From positions 2,260,501 to 2,324,500 of the forward strand of contig NZ_CP040106.1 of the NCBI RefSeq assembly GCF_005281475.1: a stretch of 64,000 bases of DNA, in the 5' to 3' direction. A model generated the notes under the pieces. That model was not told the origin of the DNA, searched no databases, and saw only the letters and a program-made list of their open reading frames with translations. The stretch comes from Echinicola rosea. GTDB taxonomy: Bacteria; Bacteroidota; Bacteroidia; Cytophagales; Cyclobacteriaceae. Position 1 is the first letter of the stretch; the number at the start of each line of letters is the position of its first letter. Shown one piece after another: positions 15,908 to 24,984 of this stretch. The translations under genes were made by a program, and so were the position numbers.

Positions 15908-17743
15908 ATGAAAAATTTACTGGCATTGCTTCTGGTGATGCAGTTCGGGGTTGCCTTTGGCCAAAATTTCAAGTTTGCCTTTGTGACAGATACTCATATT
16001 GGTTCTCCCAACGGTGCTGCAGAGGAAGATTTGGAGCGAACGGTGGAGGATATTAATGCGCAAAGCAATTTGGAATTTGTACTGCTCACGGGAGATATTA
16101 CGGAGATGGGCACAGATGAAGAAATAGCGCGTGCAAAGGACATTATAGGCAAGCTGAACATTCCGTTTTATGTCATTCCCGGCAACCATGATACCGGCTG
16201 GTCCGAATCGGGAGGGGTGAGTTTTATCAAGGCGTTTGGGTATGATAAGTTTGTGTTTGAGCATGAAGGGTACAAGTTTATAGGGACAGCTTCTGGGCCT
16301 TATGTGCGCATGTCTGATGGGCACATCCCGAGGGATGCGGTGGTGTGGATGGACTCAGTATTAGCGGCCACGCCAAAAGACCAACGGATCATCAATGTGA
16401 ACCATTACCCTTTGGACAATAGCCTGGACAATTGGTTTGAACTAACGGACAGGTTGAAGCGATATAATACGCAGTTTTCGATATGTGGTCATGGACACCG
16501 TAACAAACCTTATGATTTTGAAGGCATTCCCGGGGTGATGGGAAGGTCAAATCTACGTGCGAAAGATGAAGTTGGTGGGTATAATATCGTCACTATCTCG
16601 CAGGATACCGCTTATTTCGCGGAACGAACACCCGGGGTGAAGACCGACAGGCCATGGCGAAAAGTAGCCCTGGGCGATCGGGATTATCCATCCGACATTC
16701 CCTATGAGAGACCTGATTTTAGCGTGAATAGTCAATATGATCAAGTAACCGTTAAGTGGAGCTATCACTCTGACGCCAATGTGATCTCTACCCCCGTGGA
16801 AGCAAAGGGAAAAGTGGTTTTCGGTAACAGCGTGGGAAAAGTGGAAGCACTGTCCAGCGAAAGTGGAGAAGTGCTGTGGGATTTCCAGACAGGGGCAGGG
16901 ATTTTTTCTTCCCCGGCAGTCCACGATGATTTGGTGATTTTGGGGTCGGGTGATGGTAATATCTATGCATTGGGCTTGGGCCAGGGGGAGCTGGTATGGA
17001 ATACACCAACAGAAGCTTCCGTTTTGGGCTCTCCCGTGGTGAAAGAAGGGGTTGTTTACATTGGTGGCAGTGATGGTAAATTCCGTGCCTTGGATGCTAC
17101 GGATGGGGATGTGTTGTGGGAGTTTTCCGGACTGGAAGGGCCAGTGGTGAGCAAACCGCTGCTGTATGAGGGGAAGGTGTATTTTGGGGCGTGGGATAAG
17201 CACTTATATGCCTTGGATAGCGATAGTGGAGAACTGGCCTGGAAGTGGGACAATGGTTCGGCCAACAGAATGTATTCACCTGCGATGTGTGTTCCAGTGG
17301 CTCATGAAGAGGTGGTGTATATCGTGGCACCTGATCGCTACATTACAGCGTTGGATGGGGCTACTGGGGCCGAACTTTGGCGAAGTAATGAAGCCACCGT
17401 AAGGGAATCCATTGGTATTTCAGCTAATGGGAAATGGGTATATGGTAAAACCATGAACGATGAAATTGTGGCTTTTGAGGTAGGTAGAGCATCCGCCAAA
17501 CTTGCCTGGCGAATGCACTGCGGTTTTGGTTATGAACATGTGCCATCGATGCTGATAGAGAATAGTGGCGCGGTTTATTTTGGGACAAAAAACAGCACGG
17601 TTTACAGTGTTGATCCAGTTTCGAGAAAAATCAATTGGGTGCACAAAATCGATAATTCCATGGCCAATACGGTGAACGTGATCAATGATCACTCCCTGTT
17701 AGTAGCGACGATGGATGGAAAGGTGGAGTGGTTGGAGTTTTAG
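15908..17743 (+). CDS. Secreted calcineurin-like metallophosphoesterase fused to a PQQ-type beta-propeller
   Basis: 611 residues with a signal peptide ending AFGQ. Residues about 21-245 carry all main metallophosphoesterase motifs: DTH (D28, H30), LTGDITE (D63), PGNHD (N93, H94), NVNHYP and CGHGHRN. Residues about 275-611 contain a series of PQQ/outer-membrane-protein-B-type repeats (GNSVGKVEALSSESGEVLWDF, GSGDGNIYALGLGQGELVW, GGSDGKFRALDATDGDVLW and more), so a seven- or eight-bladed propeller. The phosphatase may cleave phosphomonoesters or diesters; the propeller probably binds substrate or protein partners. Its position between the GH3 fusion and NamZ suggests a role on phosphorylated wall polymers or phosphosugars, but the substrate is unknown. 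Confidence 0.88.
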   Translation: MKNLLALLLVMQFGVAFGQNFKFAFVTDTHIGSPNGAAEEDLERTVEDINAQSNLEFVLLTGDITEMGTDEEIARAKDIIGKLNIPFYVIPGNHDTGWSESGGVSFIKAFGYDKFVFEHEGYKFIGTASGPYVRMSDGHIPRDAVVWMDSVLAATPKDQRIINVNHYPLDNSLDNWFELTDRLKRYNTQFSICGHGHRNKPYDFEGIPGVMGRSNLRAKDEVGGYNIVTISQDTAYFAERTPGVKTDRPWRKVALGDRDYPSDIPYERPDFSVNSQYDQVTVKWSYHSDANVISTPVEAKGKVVFGNSVGKVEALSSESGEVLWDFQTGAGIFSSPAVHDDLVILGSGDGNIYALGLGQGELVWNTPTEASVLGSPVVKEGVVYIGGSDGKFRALDATDGDVLWEFSGLEGPVVSKPLLYEGKVYFGAWDKHLYALDSDSGELAWKWDNGSANRMYSPAMCVPVAHEEVVYIVAPDRYITALDGATGAELWRSNEATVRESIGISANGKWVYGKTMNDEIVAFEVGRASAKLAWRMHCGFGYEHVPSMLIENSGAVYFGTKNSTVYSVDPVSRKINWVHKIDNSMANTVNVINDHSLLVATMDGKVEWLEF

Positions 17744-17781
17744 TTTTTTATTGGAATATCAAAAAGCTTAAAAGTAAAGGT

Positions 17782-19077
17782 ATGAGAAAGTATAGATTAA
17801 TGAGCGCATTGTTGTTTTGTGCTGCGGTAGGGCTGCTAGGCGGCTGTGGTAGTAGGACGTCAACAGAGAAAGAAGAGCGAACAACTGCCGAGGGGCAGCC
17901 CACGCGGGTAGTGATCGGAGCGGAAAGGCTGTTGGAACCTGATTATTTTTCTTTGGTAAAAGCAAAGAAAGTGGCCTTGGTGACCAATCATACTGGTCTG
18001 TTGCCAGATGGCAGGCATTTGGTAGATGTGCTTTTTGAGCATAAAGAAGTGGACTTGACGTTGCTTTTTGGGCCAGAGCATGGGATTCGGGGGGAAGAAG
18101 ATACACATGTCGCTGATGGGAAAGACAAAGACACCGGTTTGCCAGTGGTTTCGCTTTATGGAAAGGTGCGTAAGCCAACTCCCGAGATGCTGGAAGGAAT
18201 TGACGTGGTGCTTTTTGATATTCAGGATGTAGGAGCGCGGTTTTATACCTATATCGCCACGATGAACCATGTATTGGAAGCCGTTGCGGAGCAAGGGATT
18301 CCGTACGTCGTACTGGACAGGCCTAACGCTATTGGAGGTGAATACGTGGGTGGTCCAGTCGGCGATGATCAACTAAAACCGATTGTCGGGGTAGATCAGC
18401 TTCCTGTGGTGCATGGAATGACCGTGGGCGAATTGGCCCATATGTTTAACGAGGAGCGTGGGAAAAGTGGCTTGCCAAAAGCTGATCTGACCGTGGTAAA
18501 GATGATAAACTATCGTCGGGACATGTGGTTTGATGAAACTGGGCTGCCATGGATCAAGCCTTCACCGAATATGCTTACGCTGACGACTGCAACGCTTTAT
18601 CCCATGACCTGTCTTTTGGAGGGAACCAATGTCTCTGAAGCTAGGGGGACGCTGCATCCATTTGAGCATATTGGTGCGCCATGGATAGATGGAAAGGCCT
18701 TAAGTGATCAGCTTACTTCTTATGGATTAGCAGGAGTGACGTTTGGGCCAAGCAAGTATGTGCCAGGCAGGGTGGTAGATGGTATTGAGATCTATCCGCC
18801 AAAATTCCTTGGGGATACCTGTTCCAGTGCCAGTATTCATATTACGGACAGAAATAGCTTCGAATCAGCCAAAGCAGCTGTCTATATGCTGGAGGCACTT
18901 TTTGAACTTTATCCCGATCAATTGGAGTGGAAGGAGAAAAGGATGGATGGTTTGTGGAAGACATCGGCTATTCGAGAACAGATCAAGAAGGGGAAGTCAC
19001 CAGAAACCATCATTCAAGCTTGGGAAGGAGGATTACGTTACTTTTCAGAGGGAAGGTCCGGTTATCTCCTGTATTGA
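17782..19077 (+). CDS. namZ: NamZ-like exo-beta-N-acetylmuramidase (DUF1343, GH171), lipoprotein
   Basis: About 431 residues from ATG 17782, chosen because MRKYRLMSALLFCAAVGLLGGC is a lipoprotein signal (the upstream in-frame ATG at 17728 is inside the previous gene). DUF1343 landmarks are present: ALVTNHTGL, LFGPEHGIRG, DIQDVGARFYTY, DRPNAIGG, VHGMTVGELAHMFN, SPNM and EGTNVSEARGTLHPFEHIGAPW. NamZ enzymes release MurNAc from the non-reducing end of peptide-free peptidoglycan glycans (family knowledge). The common SEGRGT motif reads SEARGT here. With the NagZ-type GH3 upstream, the pair could alternately remove GlcNAc and MurNAc. It is the last gene of the locus; a strong terminator follows. 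Confidence 0.92.
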   Translation: MRKYRLMSALLFCAAVGLLGGCGSRTSTEKEERTTAEGQPTRVVIGAERLLEPDYFSLVKAKKVALVTNHTGLLPDGRHLVDVLFEHKEVDLTLLFGPEHGIRGEEDTHVADGKDKDTGLPVVSLYGKVRKPTPEMLEGIDVVLFDIQDVGARFYTYIATMNHVLEAVAEQGIPYVVLDRPNAIGGEYVGGPVGDDQLKPIVGVDQLPVVHGMTVGELAHMFNEERGKSGLPKADLTVVKMINYRRDMWFDETGLPWIKPSPNMLTLTTATLYPMTCLLEGTNVSEARGTLHPFEHIGAPWIDGKALSDQLTSYGLAGVTFGPSKYVPGRVVDGIEIYPPKFLGDTCSSASIHITDRNSFESAKAAVYMLEALFELYPDQLEWKEKRMDGLWKTSAIREQIKKGKSPETIIQAWEGGLRYFSEGRSGYLLY

Positions 19078-19105
19078 ACAGTTGTATTTTTAGCATTCAA
19101 AAAAG

Positions 19106-19140
19106 AAACCATGTGGCCTTCCGCATGGTTTTTTTGTTTT
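19106..19140 (+). terminator. Rho-independent terminator of the carbohydrate locus
   Basis: AAACCATGTGG (19106-19116) and CCGCATGGTTT (19121-19131) make an 11-bp stem with one wobble and a CCTT tetraloop, followed by a run of T. It lies 29 bases after the namZ-like stop. Confidence 0.93.
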
Positions 19141-19542
19141 TCCGTGTTAAGGGGGGAAATACTAAAATTGGTCTTTTCGCCTAATTAGTTAAAATATGAT
19201 ATTGTTTGTTTACTAGTTTGATTTGTTTGTCCCTAATTATTGATAATATTTTTACAATTGTTTTTATATTCTTGTTATTGAATGATATCAACTTTAAATT
19301 TAAACTAATCAATATTAGTTGTGCTTTAATACACCATTTCACTTTTATTTATTGAAAAATAGTCTAAAAACTTAATCTATATAAAGATTAAAATTCTTTA
19401 TAATGTGTAGGTGGTAAGCCTGAGTGCATTCAGTATGAGCTTTCGAGAGAGAGCAGGTTCTCCATAAGGGGAGTTGTTAGAAACGAATTACCGTTTTGTA
19501 GTATTGATTTTTACATATTCAAACTAGAAATTAAGAATATTT
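19141..19542. other. AT-rich intergenic region before the LamG gene pair
   Basis: About 400 bases, markedly A/T-rich compared with the genes around it. No reading frame, tRNA or strong hairpin is visible. There is a weak inverted repeat near 19378-19402 (TATATAAAGATTAAAATTCTTTATA). It probably holds the promoter of the LamG gene pair, but I cannot place it. The composition may mark a transferred segment. Confidence 0.45.
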
Positions 19543-20799
19543 ATGGCGATTAAATTAATTCCAGGAGGTATTGATTCTGATGTCTTCATGGTAGGAAACA
19601 GGACCTTTACCAAAGGCAAATTTTTTCTTTACAGGAAAGGGGAAACCGTTTTGGTAAATAGTAATGAAATGGGAGCTGTGGTGGCTTTTGGGCACTATAC
19701 GGACTTTGAAGATGAGCAGGGGAATTCCTTCTCATCCGTGGACGAATTGATGGAATACCTGAATGATATGATATTCGGGAAGAGTGGGGCAAATATGAGC
19801 CGGAGCCAGCTTGATTATCAATATACAGAGGGTAGTGTGCTACAATATGATAGAAAAAGGATGTTTGGTTCCCATACCAATCCCCTCTCCGGACAGATTA
19901 TGGACTATAATGATGGTTCGATAGATTCGACTAGGGGGGAAGGGCTTATTTTTCACAGAGACGAAAATGAACCGACTTTTCCAAATGGTTTTATCCATGG
20001 TGGAGGTACCTATTCGCCAGGGGAATTGAATTTGATACGATACCAATATTTCACGAAAGGGTTTAAGCTTTATACCATCGAAAACTTATCGGGATATGAA
20101 GGCGGAGATGTGTTTGATGGGCTTGTGCTTTACTATGATTTTAGCAAAGGCGGGGATATTGAAAACTCGTTGCTTGACCAGAGCGGATATAATAATAATG
20201 GATATATAGAACACCCAGAAGATGCCATATGGGATGAAGAAGAGGGTACCATTACATTGGGCAATAATGAAGATGTGGAGCTTCGGAGCTTTATTCGGGT
20301 GCCTTTCTCTAAAAGCCTAGGGTACGTGAAACATCAATTTACCATTTTGGTTGATTTTGGAAAGCGGGGCCAGTTTTCAGGAGTGATTTTCGGGAGTAAC
20401 ACTACTGGTAGTGGAAACAATGGGATCAATATGGGGATTGTCAGTGACGGAAGAGTGGAGCTTGAGGTAAACGAAGAGTCGTTAGGGTCAGGGGGAAGGG
20501 GGAGATCTACTTCACCTGCGCTATATCCTACCGATGGAAGTACATCGAAGTTTGTGATTACATATGATGGCCGTGATGTCCGATTCTATTACAATGGATC
20601 GCTGAATAAATCCAACGAGATTTCTGAAGGAGAATATATGTACAATGAAGAGGATTGGTATATCGGAAAACAGAATGGCAGGACGGTAAGTGCCATTACT
20701 ATTTTCAGGCATTTTGCCGTTTGGGACCGTGTGTTGTCGGACGAGGAAATTGCGAATGTTTGGAATCATTTTGAAAGTGTAAGGCAAGAGGAATGCTAG
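19543..20799 (+). CDS. LamG-like (concanavalin A-fold) protein without signal peptide, paralogue of the next gene
   Basis: 418 residues of unknown function. The N-terminal module (about 1-80) reads MAIKLIPGGIDSDVFMVG, then FLYRKGETVLVNSNEMG and FSSVDELMEYLND. A middle module (about 80-195) follows, then a LamG-type jelly roll (about 195-415) with DGLVLYYDFS, DQSGYNNNGY, FRHFAVWDRVLSDEEIANVW. No signal peptide, lipobox, membrane helix or T9SS tail is visible. That is odd for a LamG protein of Bacteroidota and suggests a cytoplasmic place, a non-standard export route or a particle-bound role. It shares all three modules with the gene 43 bases downstream, so the two arose by duplication. The N-terminal module reminds me of tail-associated proteins of phage, but no phage gene is near; treat that as a guess. 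Confidence 0.7.
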   Translation: MAIKLIPGGIDSDVFMVGNRTFTKGKFFLYRKGETVLVNSNEMGAVVAFGHYTDFEDEQGNSFSSVDELMEYLNDMIFGKSGANMSRSQLDYQYTEGSVLQYDRKRMFGSHTNPLSGQIMDYNDGSIDSTRGEGLIFHRDENEPTFPNGFIHGGGTYSPGELNLIRYQYFTKGFKLYTIENLSGYEGGDVFDGLVLYYDFSKGGDIENSLLDQSGYNNNGYIEHPEDAIWDEEEGTITLGNNEDVELRSFIRVPFSKSLGYVKHQFTILVDFGKRGQFSGVIFGSNTTGSGNNGINMGIVSDGRVELEVNEESLGSGGRGRSTSPALYPTDGSTSKFVITYDGRDVRFYYNGSLNKSNEISEGEYMYNEEDWYIGKQNGRTVSAITIFRHFAVWDRVLSDEEIANVWNHFESVRQEEC

Positions 20800-20842
20800 T
20801 GCCTTACCGTTTAATTTAGTTTTATCACATAAATAAAAATCT

Positions 20843-22942
20843 ATGGCTATTCAGATATCTCCAGGCGAATTGGGTTCCGGTATTTTTTGGGTGGGGGACG
20901 AGTCGTATCCTGCAGGACAGTATTTTATCTATAGAGTGCAGGAAATCGTATTGGTCAACAGCAATGAAATGGGGAAAGTGGCCTTGTATGGTCATTTTTC
21001 AGAATTTGTAGATGAGCATCAAAATCCCTTTTCCTCCATAGAGGACTTTATTAGTTACCTGAACAAGGTTGTTTTTCTTGATGAAAGAGAATCCTCTGAG
21101 GGAAATCCATATATATACGAGTTTACTGGAGGGAGTACGATTGCTTTTGACCGGCGGAGGCGCTATGGGGCTCAAACCACTCCGTTGACCGGAGATATAA
21201 CGGAGGATTTGTCAGATGATTATTTGCCAGGGGAAGGGGAAGGCTTCATCTTCCATAGAGCTGCTTCCGAACCCAACTTGCCGGAGAGTTTTATAAAGGA
21301 AAGTGGGGAATATGCTGTCAACCAACTGAATATAATTAAATATCATTTTGTCGATAAGGGGTTTGTGTTGTATTCGGTTATGAGTACTGCGGATTATCAG
21401 CCAAATGATGTTTACGACGGCGTCGTAATCCACTATAGCTTTAATCAAGATCCTGAGTTTAGGGATTATATTGAGGATATGAGTGGATATGGTAATCATG
21501 GGAAGATCGTCAATCCTGAAGATATTCAGTGGGAGTCCACGCTGACGGGATTCAAGGTGAAATTGGGGAATAATGAAGAAGCGGAATTGAGGAGTTATAT
21601 ATCTATACCTTTTGCCAAATCTCTAAGTTTTGTTAAAGAGAAGTTTACGGTTTTGGTGGAGTATGGTAAAGGATCGAAATCAGCAGGTTCATTTTTTGGC
21701 TCCTATACATCGGGCAGTGGAAATAATGGTTTTCGTTTGGGTACTGTTTCGGACGGAAGGATGGAAATGGGCATCAACCCTGAATCCGAAGGAAGTAATG
21801 GTAGGGGGAGGTCAACGGGGGCATCCGGCTCCTACCCTACGGATGGAGATACCTTACTGTGCGTGATTACATACGACGGAGAGTCGATGCGGTTTTATAC
21901 TGACGGGAAGCTCAATAAATCCAATGACGTCACGGATGGAATGAATGTCTATAATGATGAGGAATGGACACTTGGAAAATTAAATGGCACCACAACCAGT
22001 TACAGGAGCGTCATCAGTAGGTTTGCTGTCTGGAAAAGGGTGCTTTCTGAAGATGAGATCGCTGCTATCGATAAGTATAGCTTGGAGAAGAAGCCTATTG
22101 AGATATTAAAATATTGTCCATTTCAGGATATTATTGAGAACAGTGAACTGGATGCTGAGGGCGCTACAGACTCTTGGGTTCAAAGACAGTGTTATAGAGA
22201 CCCTAATGATATTATAGTAAGTTCTGATTATGCCAGAGTAGGGACCACCAGTGGTAGGTTTTACCTTAGGAAAGGATTGAGGTACCAGTTAGAAAAGCAC
22301 CGTACGGAAGTGTTGTCCATGTCCGGGATGGAAACGGAAATGTCCAAGATGAAGAAATGGATGTCCTATTCGATCTTTTTTCCCTCGGACTACTATATAG
22401 ATCCTTCACATACCATCGCAGAGGTTATACAGCAGCTCCATGTAGGGTTTAGTCAGTCACCACCAATTAGTATACGAACAGAATTGGATGGTTTCTATCT
22501 TCAAGTCTGTTATGGGGAGTTTGATCGTAAAGTCGAGGAGCACGCCGAACTAAAAGAGACCATGCGTAGATATTATCGATTTAAGGGCATAACCCCTGGT
22601 AAGTGGCATGACTTTATACTTTATTATGAGCTCGATCCGACGGATGGAATAGTGAAGTTGTGGCTGAACCGTGAATTGGTGGTGGATCATAAAGGGCCTA
22701 CCATGTATTCCAATGATTTGGATTACCATTATTCTTGGAAAGTAGGGTTGTATTGTTCGCAATGGGGCGCCGGTACTTTGGAGACCATTCCCGAAGAACG
22801 CGTACTATACTATGATGAGGTCAGGATTGCCAATAATGTGGCTCCAGCCTATGTCATGTTTTCCAAAATGGATCCAGAAGGACGAAGGGCGCTTAGTGGA
22901 GTGGAGTATCCAAATTACTACTGGGAGAGGGCAATTGAATGA
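20843..22942 (+). CDS. LamG-like protein with C-terminal polysaccharide-lyase-like (heparin lyase I-type) domain
   Basis: 699 residues. The first 415 align along their length with the preceding protein: MAIQISPGELGSGIFWVG, VLVNSNEMGKV, FSSIEDFISYLN, DGVVIHYSFN, SRFAVWKRVLSEDEIAAI. The extra C-terminal 280 residues look like the PF14099 polysaccharide-lyase jelly roll: MSYSIFFPSDYYIDP, ITPGKWHDFILYYELDPTDGIVKLWLNRELVVDHKG, WKVGLYCSQWGAG, YYDEVRIAN. Catalytic residues cannot be assigned from sequence alone, so it may be an enzyme or only a binding fold. Like its neighbour it has no signal peptide. It is probably co-transcribed with the first gene and ends at a strong bidirectional terminator. 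Confidence 0.72.
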   Translation: MAIQISPGELGSGIFWVGDESYPAGQYFIYRVQEIVLVNSNEMGKVALYGHFSEFVDEHQNPFSSIEDFISYLNKVVFLDERESSEGNPYIYEFTGGSTIAFDRRRRYGAQTTPLTGDITEDLSDDYLPGEGEGFIFHRAASEPNLPESFIKESGEYAVNQLNIIKYHFVDKGFVLYSVMSTADYQPNDVYDGVVIHYSFNQDPEFRDYIEDMSGYGNHGKIVNPEDIQWESTLTGFKVKLGNNEEAELRSYISIPFAKSLSFVKEKFTVLVEYGKGSKSAGSFFGSYTSGSGNNGFRLGTVSDGRMEMGINPESEGSNGRGRSTGASGSYPTDGDTLLCVITYDGESMRFYTDGKLNKSNDVTDGMNVYNDEEWTLGKLNGTTTSYRSVISRFAVWKRVLSEDEIAAIDKYSLEKKPIEILKYCPFQDIIENSELDAEGATDSWVQRQCYRDPNDIIVSSDYARVGTTSGRFYLRKGLRYQLEKHRTEVLSMSGMETEMSKMKKWMSYSIFFPSDYYIDPSHTIAEVIQQLHVGFSQSPPISIRTELDGFYLQVCYGEFDRKVEEHAELKETMRRYYRFKGITPGKWHDFILYYELDPTDGIVKLWLNRELVVDHKGPTMYSNDLDYHYSWKVGLYCSQWGAGTLETIPEERVLYYDEVRIANNVAPAYVMFSKMDPEGRRALSGVEYPNYYWERAIE

Positions 22943-22962
22943 AACCATCAATAGTTAGTTTG

Positions 22963-22997
22963 AATAAAGAGATCGGTATTATACCGATCTCTTTATT
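22963..22997. terminator. Bidirectional terminator between the LamG pair and the GH15 gene
   Basis: AATAAAGAGATCGGTAT (22963-22979) is followed after one base by its exact reverse complement (22981-22997). The stem has A-rich and T-rich outer ends, so it can end transcription from both convergent genes. It lies 21 bases after the LamG2 stop and 3 bases before the GH15 stop. Confidence 0.93.
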
Positions 22998-23000
22998 ACT

Positions 23001-24791
23001 TTACAAGAAGTTAGGTCTATCCAGTTTTTGGCCGATGCGATAGGCTGCATTCATGAGGCCTACGTGGCTGTAGGCTTGGGGGAAGTTGCCCCATTGACTG
23101 CCCGTTTTGTGATCGACATCTTCAGAAAATAGCTGGAGGTGGTTGCAGTATTTGGTAAGGGTCTCGAAGCCTTCTACTGCCTCATCAAGACGGTTCACAC
23201 AGGCCAATGCCTCAATATACCAAAAAGCACAAATTAAAAATGTGGTTTCCGGCACGCCAAAGTCATCCATGTGCTTGTAGCGGTAAAAAAGGTAGTCTTT
23301 GGCCAAGAGGTCCTTTTCAAGCATTTTCAAGTGGTTGTTGGCACGTTCGATGTCATTGCCGAAGTATCCCATGGTGATAAGCTGTAAGGTACTCGCATCC
23401 ATGTTTTTGGTGCCAATAGCCTGCGCATAAGCTTTCATCTCTGGGACATAGCATGCCTCTATTTTTTCGATCGATTGTAGCCGGAGCCTTTCGGCTTTTT
23501 CTTTCATGGAGTCATCCTGAAGACGATCGGCAATTTTGATGGCCGCACATGATCCTGCCCAATGGAAAATAAATGTATAGCAATGCTCTTGTGCCAAATT
23601 TCTAAACTCCCAAAGCCCCGCATCTTTCTCATTCATGGTTTCCTCTATTTTATCCAACAGGTTGTGGATAAAAGGTGCAGAGTGGCTTTTTTCAGATTCA
23701 ATAAAACGCTTGTCAGCATAAAGGGGTAAAAGACTTACCAATACTTGGCCATATAGGTCGTTTTGAATGTGGGTGTAGGCTTGGTTGCCAAAACGGACTG
23801 GTTGGTTGTCAAGATAACCTGATAGGTCACTGAGTTCTTCCTCCAATAACGCAGACCCTGTAATGGAATAAAGTGGTTGATAGCGGCCATTGATATTGGT
23901 GGGTAGGTTTTGAATGTATTCAAAATACCTTTCCAATTCTTGGAAGTGGCCAAGCGAGTTAAAGACATTTAGCGTATAGTAACTGTCCCGTATCCAGCAA
24001 TAGCGGTAATCCCAGTTTCTGGTAGAACCCGGCGATTCCGGGAGGCTGGTTGTGGAAGCAGCAATGATGGCTCCGGTATCTTCAAACTGGTGGATTTTTA
24101 GCGCCAGTGCAGACCTGACTACCAGCTTTTGATAGAAGTGGGGGATGCTGGTAGATTTAATCCACTCTCGCCAGTATTGGGTAGTGGCTTGCAGAAAACG
24201 CTCAGCAGTGCTTTCTACCGGTGCTTCCAACGGCTGACCATAAGTGAAAAACATGTAAATGGGGCGTTGAAGCCTGAAGGCACGGTCTTCCATGATGTAG
24301 TTTACAGAACAATTTGCCGTCAGCCGCACTTCCTGTTCAGCCCCCAAAAATTCAATATGGTTGCTGTTCATGCTGGGTTTGAGCTTCTTCTTCCCCCTGT
24401 TGGTGACCGGTTTACAGTTGATTTTGATTTTCGGCTCGCCTGAGATGGGCTCGATTTTTCTGACCACCATCAGGGGCTTGTGGTACCGTTCGAAGTTCAT
24501 GAAGCGGGGGGCAAAATCCGTTACTGCATAAGCTTCTTCACCATTGTCGAGCGTGACGGTGGTTTTTAGAATATTGGTGTTTTCAAGGTATTCTTGCTCG
24601 GTGGTAAAAGCATTGTCTTCTGGTAAAATGCTGAACTCTCCCCCTTTTTCTCGATCCAGCATTCCTCCAAAAATGAAGTCACTGTCAAAACGTGGGAAGC
24701 AGAGCCAACTAATATTGGTGTTTTTTTCAATGTGGGCGATATAAGCACAGTTTCCGATCAGCCCTGTACCATAAAGATGTCTTTTTGTCAT
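23001..24791 (-). CDS. Glycoside hydrolase family 15 protein (glucoamylase/trehalase-like)
   Basis: 596 residues, cytoplasmic (no signal). An N-terminal beta-sandwich (about 1-215, start GTGLIGNCAYIAHIEKNTNISWLCFPRFDS) precedes an (alpha/alpha)6 barrel. Family motifs are STTSLPESPGSTRNWDYRYCWIRDSYYTL, the acid region KDAGLWEFRN and, near the end, LFSEDVDHKTGSQWGNFPQAYSHVGLMNAA. This GH15 branch includes bacterial trehalases and alpha-glucosidases of the glucodextranase type (family knowledge). No trehalose-phosphate synthase is beside it, so trehalose, glycogen or a small glucan remain possible. It stands alone between two gaps and is transcribed against the LamG pair. Confidence 0.9.
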   Translation of the reverse strand: MTKRHLYGTGLIGNCAYIAHIEKNTNISWLCFPRFDSDFIFGGMLDREKGGEFSILPEDNAFTTEQEYLENTNILKTTVTLDNGEEAYAVTDFAPRFMNFERYHKPLMVVRKIEPISGEPKIKINCKPVTNRGKKKLKPSMNSNHIEFLGAEQEVRLTANCSVNYIMEDRAFRLQRPIYMFFTYGQPLEAPVESTAERFLQATTQYWREWIKSTSIPHFYQKLVVRSALALKIHQFEDTGAIIAASTTSLPESPGSTRNWDYRYCWIRDSYYTLNVFNSLGHFQELERYFEYIQNLPTNINGRYQPLYSITGSALLEEELSDLSGYLDNQPVRFGNQAYTHIQNDLYGQVLVSLLPLYADKRFIESEKSHSAPFIHNLLDKIEETMNEKDAGLWEFRNLAQEHCYTFIFHWAGSCAAIKIADRLQDDSMKEKAERLRLQSIEKIEACYVPEMKAYAQAIGTKNMDASTLQLITMGYFGNDIERANNHLKMLEKDLLAKDYLFYRYKHMDDFGVPETTFLICAFWYIEALACVNRLDEAVEGFETLTKYCNHLQLFSEDVDHKTGSQWGNFPQAYSHVGLMNAAYRIGQKLDRPNFL

Positions 24792-24984
24792 ATATTTTTG
24801 GTTGAATGGTGTAAAAAAGTAGGCAACTTTGGGTTAACGCTGAATATAGTAAAAAAATGAAAAGGTAAGAAGGTTGTGCAGTTGAAATGTTGTAGGGTTT
24901 GAAAGTTGGCCATGAACAATGCTGCTTAATCGATGGCCAGCATCAGTCAAACAAACCCTTAGACTTCAGTAAAGCTAATGAATA

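Noticed and set aside
19543..22942. Prophage remnant
   Set aside because: The N-terminal module reminded me of tail proteins, but no capsid, tail, terminase or integrase gene is visible on either side.
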